Source: Peptococcaceae bacterium (lineage in GTDB: Bacteria > Bacillota > Peptococcia > DRI-13 > PHAD01). From it: a stretch of DNA of 64,000 nucleotides. This document shows positions 52,539-59,673 of the stretch, piece by piece (within the stretch, counting starts at the first letter, position 1; each line of letters begins with the position of its first letter). The position numbers and the translations under genes were made by a program. The notes beneath the pieces were generated by a model. That model ran no database searches. It was not told where the DNA came from and saw only the letters and a list, made by a program, of their open reading frames with translations. The DNA is taken from NCBI GenBank assembly GCA_024655825.1, contig JANLFJ010000015.1:1-64000 (forward strand). Reading direction: 5' to 3'.

Positions 52539-52567
52539 TTGCCTTTCGCTAAAAAAGCACCTATAAT
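52539..52567 (+). promoter_or_regulatory. vegetative promoter of acr3
   Basis: TTGCCT (52539-52544), exactly 17 bases, then a perfect TATAAT (52562-52567). The start of transcription should lie about 85 bases before the acr3 ATG. Confidence 0.65.
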
Positions 52568-52639
52568 AAGAAGATAAGAGTTATAACCAAATATTTAAAT
52601 TCATGATTTCATGTTCATTTTATGTAGGAGGTTAAATAA

Positions 52640-52660
52640 ATGAGGAGGTTTAAGCGATGA
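52640..52660 (+). other. six-codon mini-cistron overlapping the acr3 start
   Basis: ATG at 52640 with AGGAGG upstream opens a six-codon frame (MRRFKR) whose TGA overlaps the acr3 ATG. The acr3 ribosome site GAGGAGG lies inside it. The layout would allow translational coupling. Confidence 0.5.
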
Positions 52661-53712
52661 ATGAACAGGTTGCTAAAAAGCTGTCATTTTTGGACCGCTA
52701 TCTGACCTTGTGGATATTCCTGGCTATGGCCGTAGGGCTTGGGGCGGGATATGCGTTCCCCAAAATGGCCGATTTTTGGGGGAAATTCCAGGTGGGAACC
52801 ACCAACTTGGCCATCGCGATAGGACTTATTCTAATGATGTACCCTCCCCTGGCCAAAGTGCGCTACGAAGAGCTGCCGACCGTCTTTCAAGACAAAAAGC
52901 TGCTCACCCTGTCATTGATTCAAAACTGGGTGGTCGGTCCCGTGGTGATGTTTATCCTGGCTGTTTTGCTGTTGCCTGACAAACCAGAGCTAATGACCGG
53001 CGTTATCCTGGTGGGGCTTGCCCGCTGCATCGCCATGGTGCTGGTGTGGAACGACCTGGCCGGCGGCCACCCGGAATACGTGGCTGGTCTGGTGGCCTTC
53101 AACGCCATATTTCAGGTGCTCACCTATTCCATATACGCCTATATCTTTTTAACGGTCATCCCGGCCTGGCTGGGTCTTTCCAGCGTGGTAGTCGATGTTT
53201 CCATGGGTGAAATCGCCAAGAGCGTGTTTATTTACCTGGGTATTCCCTTTCTGGCCGGCTACATAAGCCGTTCCGTGCTGGTCAAGTCCAGGGGCCGGGA
53301 CTGGTATGAGCAAAACTATATACCGCGCGTCAGCCGTTTAACCCTGATCGCGCTGCTGTTTACTATTTTTGTCATGTTCTCCTTGAAGGGTGAAGTGATA
53401 ATTACGCTGCCCCTGGACGTCATCAGGGTCGTGATCCCCCTGACCTTATACTTTGTGTTCATGTGGCTGGTTACCTTCTTTATCGGCAAGTGGATCGGCG
53501 CAGATTATCCCAGGACGACCACCATCGCTTTCACTGCCGCCAGCAACGATTTCGAGCTGGCCATCGCCGTGGCGGTGGCGGTATTCGGCATCCACTCGGC
53601 CCAGGCCTTCGCCACCGTGATCGGCCCGCTGGTGGAGGTGCCGGTGTTGATAAGCCTGGTCAACGTGGCGCTGTATTTCCGGCGCAAATACTTCCGCCAT
53701 GAACTGCCGTGA
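52657..53712 (+). CDS. acr3: ACR3-family arsenite efflux permease
   Basis: 351 residues with ten membrane helices. [18 protein letters not shown] holds the essential membrane Cys, and [19 protein letters not shown] the conserved Glu of helix 9. The start [24 protein letters not shown] is typical. It exports As(III)-thiolate or arsenite using the proton gradient. It is preceded by a good promoter and a divergent marR-arsM unit, so it probably belongs to the same arsenic response. Confidence 0.96.
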   Translation: MNEQVAKKLSFLDRYLTLWIFLAMAVGLGAGYAFPKMADFWGKFQVGTTNLAIAIGLILMMYPPLAKVRYEELPTVFQDKKLLTLSLIQNWVVGPVVMFILAVLLLPDKPELMTGVILVGLARCIAMVLVWNDLAGGHPEYVAGLVAFNAIFQVLTYSIYAYIFLTVIPAWLGLSSVVVDVSMGEIAKSVFIYLGIPFLAGYISRSVLVKSRGRDWYEQNYIPRVSRLTLIALLFTIFVMFSLKGEVIITLPLDVIRVVIPLTLYFVFMWLVTFFIGKWIGADYPRTTTIAFTAASNDFELAIAVAVAVFGIHSAQAFATVIGPLVEVPVLISLVNVALYFRRKYFRHELP

Positions 53713-53730
53713 GCCTGATGACAGCAAAAC

Positions 53731-53757
53731 GCCCGGGGCCGCCGTCGGCTCCCGGGC
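53731..53757. terminator. hairpin after acr3
   Basis: GCCCGGG and CCCGGGC pair with an inner CC/GG. No T-run follows, so it may be a weak terminator between two convergent genes (acr3 and the permease). Confidence 0.45.
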
Positions 53758-53811
53758 ATATCTATCTATGCGCAGACCGCAGATTTCCGGGTTAACCAAT
53801 GCCCGCCAGTC

Positions 53812-54984
53812 TCAAACCATGTTGCCGAAAACAAGCCCGGTGAGGGTGGCCATGACAATAACCAGGAGAACATAAGTCACGGTTTTCTTTGTTCCCATAA
53901 TGCTGCGGATGACCAGCATGTTGGGCAGGCTTAAAGCCGGGCCGGCCAACAACAGCGCCAGGACCGGACCTTTGCCCATGCCGGCTCCCATCAAACCCTG
54001 GATAATGGGCACTTCGGTCAGGGTGGCAAAATACATGAAGGCTCCCACGACGGAGGCAATAAGGTTGGCTCCCAACGAATTGCCGCCTACCAGGGCTGAA
54101 ATCCACCTTGAGGGAATGATTCCGCCATCAGTGCCCGGGCGTCCCATCAGAAAACCGGCCACCAGTACTCCGCCCAGGAGAAGAGGCAAAATCTTTTTGG
54201 CAAAATCCCAGGAAGAATCAACCCATTGAGTGAGTTCTTCCTTGTCGAACCAGCGCATCAGGATATAAGCCAGTATGGCCAGCAAGACAAATGTTATCGG
54301 CCAGTGGATTTTATAGACGAAGTGCCAGAATCCTTCCTGAGACTGGGGTTTGGCCCAGGCGGCAAAAATCAGGATAAAAACGAGATTGGCAAAGTATAAA
54401 AGGTTTTGCCACCCCTTTCTTCTTTCTTCACCCCCGTTATCGCCAAGGTCAAGACCTTCCCTGCCGGCATCTTCCTTGCCGTAAAGCAGGGCCATGATTA
54501 ATCCGATTATTACTGCGAACAGCACTGCTCCCACTGCACGCGCCACACCCAGTTCCCAGCCCAGGACCCGGGCGGTGAGGATGATGGCCAGCACGTTAAT
54601 AGCCGGGCCGGAATAAAGGAAGGCCACAGCGGGACCAATTCCGGCGCCCCTTGTATATATCCCGGCAAACAGAGGCAAAACCGTGCAGGAGCATACTGCC
54701 AGCACGGCTCCCGAGACTGACGCCACCGAGTAGGAAAGCCATTTCTTGGCCCCGGAGCCGAAATACTTCAGGACCGCATTTTGGGAGACAAAGATGGCAA
54801 TCGCGCCGGCGATAAAGAAAGCGGGAACAAGACAAAAAAGCACATGTTCCCGGGCGTACTCATTCAACATTTTAAACGCTTCCAGGGTGGCCGCCGCCAC
54901 GGCAGAGTTATTGAAGGGCATCAGGTAGGCGACCAGAAAAACCCCCAGGTAAAGCATGAATTTTTGCCATTCTTTCATTTTCAT
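53812..54984 (-). CDS. UPF0718/ArsP-type permease
   Basis: 390 residues, about ten membrane helices in two related halves. VCSCTVLPLFAGIYTRGAGIG and AFLYSGPAINVLAIILT in the first half, and TEVPIIQGLMGAGMGKGPVL and AGPALSLPNMLVIRS in the second, match the DUF318/ArsP family, whose ArsP member exports trivalent methylated arsenicals. The CSC pair could bind arsenic. Together with the adjacent arsM this suggests methylarsenite efflux, but the family has other members, so this is inference. It is 57 bases upstream of nothing but follows the mini-thioredoxin gene on the same strand. Confidence 0.82.
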   Translation of the reverse strand: MKMKEWQKFMLYLGVFLVAYLMPFNNSAVAAATLEAFKMLNEYAREHVLFCLVPAFFIAGAIAIFVSQNAVLKYFGSGAKKWLSYSVASVSGAVLAVCSCTVLPLFAGIYTRGAGIGPAVAFLYSGPAINVLAIILTARVLGWELGVARAVGAVLFAVIIGLIMALLYGKEDAGREGLDLGDNGGEERRKGWQNLLYFANLVFILIFAAWAKPQSQEGFWHFVYKIHWPITFVLLAILAYILMRWFDKEELTQWVDSSWDFAKKILPLLLGGVLVAGFLMGRPGTDGGIIPSRWISALVGGNSLGANLIASVVGAFMYFATLTEVPIIQGLMGAGMGKGPVLALLLAGPALSLPNMLVIRSIMGTKKTVTYVLLVIVMATLTGLVFGNMV

Positions 54985-55041
54985 ATTACCTCTGAATAAT
55001 CATATTTAAATAATTTTATTTGAACTCCCTAAAAATGTCCC

Positions 55042-55299
55042 TCAGAATACCTGTTTATAAGGAAGAGACGCCTTGATGATCTTGGTTGTCTCTTCCTTGG
55101 AGGGCACTTTCCCGGAAAGTTTCACTTTCCCGTCGATAATCAGACCGGGGGTCATTAAGATGCTGGTTTTGGCGATTTCTTTGAGGTCGGAAATCTTTCC
55201 TATTTGAGCGTCCACGTTTAATTCCTGCACTGCTTCGCGGACAACTTCCTCGAGCTTTTTGCATTTTGCGCACCCTGTGCCGACAATTTTAATATCCAC
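55042..55299 (-). CDS. redox-active mini-thioredoxin with CxxC
   Basis: 85 residues. MDIKIVGTGCAKCKKLEEV carries the active-site CAKC, and LMTPGLIIDGKVKLSGKVPS the cis-Pro loop. It belongs to the small thioredoxin-like proteins often encoded beside UPF0718 permeases. It would reduce the permease, an arsenic-binding partner or a disulphide. GTG start with GGAGG upstream. It is transcribed directly before the permease gene (57-base gap). The 23801-24040 paralogue lacks the CxxC. Confidence 0.85.
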   Translation of the reverse strand: MDIKIVGTGCAKCKKLEEVVREAVQELNVDAQIGKISDLKEIAKTSILMTPGLIIDGKVKLSGKVPSKEETTKIIKASLPYKQVF

Positions 55300-55480
55300 G
55301 ATTGCACCTCCATGAGTTTATTTTAATAAATGCTGATTTTATTTAAAGGAATAGTCAATAACCGGGTACCAGTTTTTCGCCATTTTTTCATCTCTCCTCG
55401 ATTTATATAAATATATTTTTATATGATTATATTACTTAATCGGTCGGCGGATTGCAAACACTTTCAGGGAGGCAAAATGA

Positions 55481-55582
55481 ATGAATGAAAGCATATTATT
55501 CAAATTAGGCATCATTTTTGCCATCTAGCTTCTGATATCGACGATTTATGTTCATAAGAACATTATGGAACAAGATAACTGA
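55481..55582 (+). pseudogene. small membrane-protein ORF interrupted by an in-frame TAG
   Basis: ATG at 55481 has GGGAGG eight bases upstream. The frame reads MNESILFKLGIIFAI, TAG (55526-55528), LLISTIYVHKNIMEQDN, TGA. If the TAG is ignored it is a 33-residue single-helix protein with an N-terminal Glu/Ser and charged C-terminus. This is either a decayed gene or a readthrough/recoded codon. It sits in a 401-base stretch (55300-55700) with no other gene; that stretch also has an AT-rich region near 55400-55440 that could be a regulatory site. Confidence 0.45.
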
Positions 55583-55638
55583 GCACCTCCAAGCGGTCTT
55601 GTATTATTACTTTTTTGGTTTTACACCAAAATATAAGA

Positions 55639-55659
55639 ACCACAGTCTTTCACTGTGGT
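55639..55659. terminator. hairpin next to the HEPN remnant
   Basis: ACCACAG and CTGTGGT pair around a seven-base loop. No strong T-run follows on either side, so terminator function is doubtful. Confidence 0.4.
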
Positions 55660-55700
55660 CAGACAAGCTTCATGGTCCGCTAAATCTACTGATATAAGTA

Positions 55701-55889
55701 TCATCTGTCTATTTTAATTTCTCCGCCGTTTAATGCAATATAACCTTTAAGATATTTTTCAGCGCTCTGCTGGCAGTGATAGCAGATAATTTCCACAGGA
55801 ACAGGCCTCATACCCTGAAGGTAAACAGCCGATTGAAGGTCTTGGGCGGCATAGAGAAACCATTCCCTGGCGATTTCCCTATTGTTCAT
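55701..55889 (-). pseudogene. HEPN-domain protein, truncated after 62 residues
   Basis: AREWFLYAAQDLQSAVYLQGM and IICYHCQQSAEKYLKGYIAL are the first two helices of a HEPN toxin/RNase domain, which is normally 120-135 residues and ends with an R-x4-6-H RNase motif. The frame stops at 55701 shortly after GGEIKIDR, so the catalytic C-terminal half is missing. It overlaps the MNT gene by 11 bases, the usual HEPN/MNT arrangement. A nonsense or deletion event is likely. Confidence 0.8.
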
Positions 55890-56208
55890 AAATAATAATC
55901 CCTTCGTTCATAATCTTGTGCTCCAAAGTAGTTGAAAGACGCGCCCGTTCCTCAAATTCTTCATTTCTATAGACTAAAAGGTCTACAGGCAGCGAAACAA
56001 TATATGCCAAAGCCCGCCTTGCCTGTCTTAAAACCTCTATCTTTCTTTTGCTGCTATCATCAGTAATAATGCAAAGATCGATATCGCTTCCCTGATCTGG
56101 TTGACCATAAGCATAAGAACCAAACAGGTATATTTTCTTCGGGCTGAGGTTTTTCTGGAGAGCATCCACAACTCTGTTCAATTCTATGTAGTTTGTTATT
56201 TGTTCCAT
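55879..56208 (-). CDS. MNT-type nucleotidyltransferase antitoxin
   Basis: 109 residues. IYLFGSYAYGQPDQGSDIDLCI is the nucleotidyltransferase motif GSxxxG...DxD. MNT antitoxins adenylylate their HEPN partner (HepT/MntA systems). ATG at 56208 chosen; GTG GTG codons three and two codons earlier are alternatives. Because its toxin partner is truncated, the pair is probably no longer an active toxin-antitoxin system. Confidence 0.88.
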   Translation of the reverse strand: MEQITNYIELNRVVDALQKNLSPKKIYLFGSYAYGQPDQGSDIDLCIITDDSSKRKIEVLRQARRALAYIVSLPVDLLVYRNEEFEERARLSTTLEHKIMNEGIIIYEQ

Positions 56209-56337
56209 ATGCACCACCCGGTTATATTATACTATTTATTGGTTCTATAATCATGATCTGACTATATTTTCCCCCCATATTTTTATACTCTAGACTCTAG
56301 AACATCTAACATTCCGAGAATTATGCTTGCCTGAGCT

Positions 56338-56865
56338 TCAGCTGTGCCTGCGGTAAAAGGATTCTTTTTCCGCTTCCCCGACCACCCTGTCCACCAGCCA
56401 GGCCATGAGAAGGATCCCCGGAACATTGAAGAGCAGGCGGGTAACGGCAAACCGGCTGCCCAGCGAAGTCAGCTCGAAAAGAAACATGGGGATCTTCATG
56501 GTGGACCATGCCCCAAGAAAGATGATGATGTTCCGGTACTTTACCCCTTTTTGGGCCATCAGTGCCGCAATCGGAAAAGCGGCATAAAGAGGCCCTGCGG
56601 CTGCCGCGCCGAGCAGAAAACTCAAACCGATCCCTTTTATCCCCGACTCTTCGCCCAAGTGCCGGATGACGGTCTCTCGCGGAACCCAGGTGTCCAGCAG
56701 GCCGAGGATCAGGAAGATCGGAGGGAGAACACCCAACATTTGAAGAAAGATGGCGGAGGTGTGCTTGAAAACAGTTCTGCCTTCGTCCGGATTATACGCG
56801 GCCAGCAACAAATCAATAACAAGGAGCAAAAAGAACCAGCGATACCTTTTCAATTCCGCCTTCAT
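56338..56865 (-). CDS. half-size UPF0718-like permease (second half-gene)
   Basis: 175 residues with about five membrane helices. LGEESGIKGIGLSFLLGAAAAGPLYAAFPIAALMAQKGVK corresponds in motif and spacing to the other half-gene product. It is 4 bases overlapped with that gene (ATGA). The two halves look like the split version of a UPF0718/ArsP-type permease. Substrate unknown; a divergent ArsR regulator suggests metal or metalloid transport. Confidence 0.72.
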   Translation of the reverse strand: MKAELKRYRWFFLLLVIDLLLAAYNPDEGRTVFKHTSAIFLQMLGVLPPIFLILGLLDTWVPRETVIRHLGEESGIKGIGLSFLLGAAAAGPLYAAFPIAALMAQKGVKYRNIIIFLGAWSTMKIPMFLFELTSLGSRFAVTRLLFNVPGILLMAWLVDRVVGEAEKESFYRRHS

Positions 56866-57353
56866 CCTACGACCACCCCGATCACCGCCGCAACAAAAAA
56901 GGAAAAGACGAAGCTGTAAAAGTTGCGGATCATGGTTTCACGGCGGCCGAAATATTTCGTTTCCAAGGGAGCGGTAACGAGCCCCACCATCATCAGGGTG
57001 GACACAAAGACGGCGATCTGCATCACCCCGGCCCCCTGCTTGAGCAATGACGCGGCCAGGGGAAAAGCCACAAACCCGGGTATCAGGGTGGCGGACCCGA
57101 CCAGCGACGACAGGATCATTCCGGCGATACCGCTCTCTTGGCCAATCAGGGCAGCGATCGTCTCCGGCGAAAGGTAAGTCAGCATAATCCCGATAAGAGC
57201 CAAGACGACCGCAAAATCCGGCAGGATATTGGCAAAAGCCTTCCACGCCTTGATCAACGCCGTTTTGGTTTTCTTCGAGTCCCTGGCGTAAGACCAGACC
57301 AAAAAAACGGCCGCGGCAGCATATAAAAAAGCGGTAAACATCTCATATGTCAC
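56862..57353 (-). CDS. half-size UPF0718-like permease (first half-gene)
   Basis: 163 residues with about five membrane helices. IGQESGIAGMILSSLVGSATLIPGFVAFPLAASLLKQGAGV repeats the motif of its neighbour (GxESGI, Pro, FP-AA, KQG/QKG). It is divergent from the ArsR-type gene across a 204-base AT-rich region rich in CATATG-like palindromes (57405-57500) likely to hold operators for that regulator. The pair probably forms a heterodimer. Confidence 0.72.
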   Translation of the reverse strand: MTYEMFTAFLYAAAAVFLVWSYARDSKKTKTALIKAWKAFANILPDFAVVLALIGIMLTYLSPETIAALIGQESGIAGMILSSLVGSATLIPGFVAFPLAASLLKQGAGVMQIAVFVSTLMMVGLVTAPLETKYFGRRETMIRNFYSFVFSFFVAAVIGVVVG

Positions 57354-57557
57354 CAGCCTTTCGGTTTTTCGCTTTACGCGTAATTGTAATTATAATCAAT
57401 ACCGGCCGGCATTTCAATAATTTGGCATATGATAATTTTTATAAATTTAAATTCTTTTATATATGCTTGAAGACAACCATATGAGTTATAATAAATATAA
57501 CAATAACGAAAAAATCAGGATGGAATCTTAAAATTCTGCTCTTTTAAGGAGGTTAAC

Positions 57558-57905
57558 ATGGCCGACAAGTATTCAAGGGCCGCCGAGCGCCTGAAAGCGG
57601 TCGCCGAACCCACGCGTCTCAAAATTGTGGAGATGCTCGCCGCGGAAGAAATGTGCGTGTGCGAAATAATCGACAGGCTGAGTCTCAGCCAGCCAGCCGT
57701 ATCGCATCACCTCAAAACGCTGCGCCAGGCCGGTATCATTTCCGACCGAAAAGAGGGCAAATGGGTGTTTTATTCGCTCAACAAGGGCGAGTTCTGCAAC
57801 CTGCTGCAGGACTTGCAGGCCGGGATTTCCCCGGATTACCCGGTTGCGGAAAAGCACGAGCCGACCATCCTCTGTCCGCTGGACAGCGATGCCCAAAACT
57901 GCTGA
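57558..57905 (+). CDS. ArsR/SmtB family metalloregulator
   Basis: 115 residues. EEMCVCEIIDRLSLSQPAVSHHLKTLR contains the metal-binding CVC motif of As/Cd-type ArsR proteins and the recognition helix. GKWVFYSLNKGE is the wing. It binds DNA in the absence of metal and leaves when a thiophilic metal binds. ATG with AAGGAGG upstream. It faces the half-permease genes divergently and is probably their repressor. Confidence 0.93.
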   Translation: MADKYSRAAERLKAVAEPTRLKIVEMLAAEEMCVCEIIDRLSLSQPAVSHHLKTLRQAGIISDRKEGKWVFYSLNKGEFCNLLQDLQAGISPDYPVAEKHEPTILCPLDSDAQNC

Positions 57906-57941
57906 GGTTTTCCGCACAGCATACCGCAAACTCTACGGGCA

Positions 57942-58736
57942 TTATCGCTCGGTTATCTCAAAAAGCTCATGGTCAGGTGCGCCTTCGATTCTCTCCATTT
58001 CCACTTCCGCCGCTTGCTTTATTACCAGGCGGTTATTTCCACGTGTCCAAACGCTGAAAGCAACCGAACAAGAAGGCTGGTGCTTAAACCGCGGAGGGTT
58101 GGAAAGCCTGGCCCGGGTAAGCCCCTGGACGACGTCTCCCAGGCAGGGACTCCCGACAACCTCGACCAAAAGCTGCGGGCAGTTTAGTTGGCCGAACCTT
58201 TCCTCGGCCGCCAGGGCCATCCTCACGGCCAGCAGCAGGTCCTTGCACTCTTCCTGGTGGTGGTTGAGGGCTTCCTTTTTTCTTGCCTCCCAGAGCTTTT
58301 TCTTTTCCAAGGGCTTGATGTACGGCGTTTTTGGCGAAAAGACAATATCCTGCTCAAAATAAGGTTTAAGGTCGATAACCGGCGTGCCGTCAATGGCGTC
58401 TAACCCCTCGACGTGCAGGACATTGCCTTCGACCCCTGTCAGCCTGACGAGCGAAAGCCCAACAGGATTCGGCCTGACCGGCGTCCTCAACCCGAAAACC
58501 CCGTATTCCGGCAGGTCCCTGTTGACACGGTAAGGCACCGTTTTCAGCAGGTCCCGGCGAGCCCGGTGAAACCAGGAAAGGACCCAAAAATGCGAGTGTT
58601 CCTGGACCCCGGTGAGGGCTTCCCGGTAAGGCAAAAATATCTCAATGGACGCCCTGCAGCCTCCCGCCGGGACCTCCGCCACCTCCCGGCAAGCGGAGCG
58701 CACGATCCCCACGGGTTCAATCTCAATGCTTGCCAT
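57942..58736 (-). CDS. TrmO-type tRNA methyltransferase with C-terminal FmdE-like extension
   Basis: 264 residues. Residues 1-150 are TrmO (UPF0066): EPVGIVRSACREV, FWVLSWFHRARRD, FGLRTPVRPNPVGLSLVRL and YIKP; TrmO methylates t6A37 in tRNA. The remaining 110 residues (LLLAVRMALAAEERFG, LLVEVVGSPCLGDVVQGLT, RARLSNPPRF) resemble FmdE-type domains by pattern and are unusual for TrmO. ATG at 58736 is preferred (GGGGAG seven bases upstream). No co-transcribed partner except the HMA protein upstream. Confidence 0.78.
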   Translation of the reverse strand: MASIEIEPVGIVRSACREVAEVPAGGCRASIEIFLPYREALTGVQEHSHFWVLSWFHRARRDLLKTVPYRVNRDLPEYGVFGLRTPVRPNPVGLSLVRLTGVEGNVLHVEGLDAIDGTPVIDLKPYFEQDIVFSPKTPYIKPLEKKKLWEARKKEALNHHQEECKDLLLAVRMALAAEERFGQLNCPQLLVEVVGSPCLGDVVQGLTRARLSNPPRFKHQPSCSVAFSVWTRGNNRLVIKQAAEVEMERIEGAPDHELFEITER

Positions 58737-58791
58737 CCTCATCTCCCCTTCTCCTTTGCCATATAAATCATCTTATCTATATTTCTATATT

Positions 58792-58992
58792 TTACAGCAC
58801 CCTGTATCCTTGTCCTTCAATCGCGCCGATGATTTGCCCCAGTTCCACCCTGGAGGGATCGTATTCTATGCTCACCGTCTTTTCGGCCAGATTTACATCC
58901 ACGTCTACTCCCAACCCGCCCAGGGCTTTTTCCACAGCAATCTTGCAATAGTCGGAGGACATCCCGTCTATGCTCAGTATAACACCAGCCAC
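58792..58992 (-). CDS. HMA-domain protein with only one metal-site Cys
   Basis: 66 residues with the ferredoxin-like HMA fold (ILSIDGMSSDYCKIAVEKAL, then KTVSIEYDPSRVELGQIIGA and IEGQGYRVL). The metal site GMxCxxC reads GMSSDYC, so the first Cys is Ser. It can hardly bind Cu(I) in the normal two-Cys way. GTG start with GGAGG upstream. It lies upstream of the TrmO gene. Confidence 0.85.
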   Translation of the reverse strand: MAGVILSIDGMSSDYCKIAVEKALGGLGVDVDVNLAEKTVSIEYDPSRVELGQIIGAIEGQGYRVL

Positions 58993-59157
58993 CCTTTTGC
59001 CTCCATCATTATTGAAATCTCATGGAGGTATTTTATCCTCAAAACAAGCGGTTATGCGCCGGGAACCTGTCACCTCCTTCAGGCTTTGCTCATAAAATAT
59101 TAAAGCAATAACGGCCACCTGTTTCTACTCAACAATATGAGATGGGAGGAACAATAG

Positions 59158-59490
59158 ATGGCAGAACCAGCGGCGCCTAAATCCGAACTGACGCCGGCCA
59201 AAAAACCGGCTTGCCCTCCTGAACCCGGGTCTGGCTACGGGCCGGGCTACGGATACGCCCCAGGGCACGGCAGCTGTCCCTACGGTTATGCACCCGGCTA
59301 CGGGCCAATCAGCCCCTATTCATTCGGCCCCGGTTTCGTTCCCTATGAACCCGGCTACAATTACGGCCCTTACGGTTTTGGCCCAGGGCCCTTCGGCCCC
59401 GGCCCCGGCTCTCCTTTCGGCCCGGGGTATTTCCCCTGGACGGGTTATGGCTACTGCCCTTACTGCCACGGGCAGACAATCAAGCGGTAA
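59158..59490 (+). CDS. Gly/Pro/Tyr-rich low-complexity protein
   Basis: 110 residues. After a charged N-terminal 20 residues the chain consists of short GY-P/GPGYG-like repeats (YGPGYGYAPGHG, YGFGPGPFGPGPG) and ends in YCPYCHGQTIKR. There is no signal peptide or membrane helix. ATG behind GGGAGG. A strong terminator follows. Similar compositions occur in spore-coat and surface proteins, but no family is recognised; the CxxC at the end could bind metal or cross-link. Confidence 0.7.
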   Translation: MAEPAAPKSELTPAKKPACPPEPGSGYGPGYGYAPGHGSCPYGYAPGYGPISPYSFGPGFVPYEPGYNYGPYGFGPGPFGPGPGSPFGPGYFPWTGYGYCPYCHGQTIKR

Positions 59491-59498
59491 TCCTGTTG

Positions 59499-59533
59499 AA
59501 AAAACCCGCAGATTTAAGAATCCGCGGGTTTTT
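59499..59533 (+). terminator. strong terminator after the Gly/Pro/Tyr-rich gene
   Basis: AAAACCCGC-a-GATT, loop TAAG, AATC-c-GCGGGTTTTT: a long stem with a T-run on the plus strand, 10 bases past the stop. Confidence 0.9.
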
Positions 59534-59575
59534 AATTTGCTGCCCGGCCCCTGCCATCCTGTACACGGCTGATCA

Positions 59576-59604
59576 TTGACATCCCCTCTGGGTGGGTCTA
59601 TTAT
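59576..59604 (+). promoter_or_regulatory. canonical promoter of hisC
   Basis: TTGACA (59576-59581), a 17-base spacer and TATTAT (59599-59604), about 70 bases upstream of the hisC start. Confidence 0.8.
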
Positions 59605-59673
59605 TTTGTTGTAAATCCAAAAAACCGCCCGCAATCGGCATTGTCTTAAAACGGCGGTAGGGAGGTATTTTGT

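Noticed and set aside
55300-56330. Insertion-sequence remnant in the AT-rich patch
   Set aside because: No transposase fragment and no terminal inverted or target-site repeats were found; only short hairpins.
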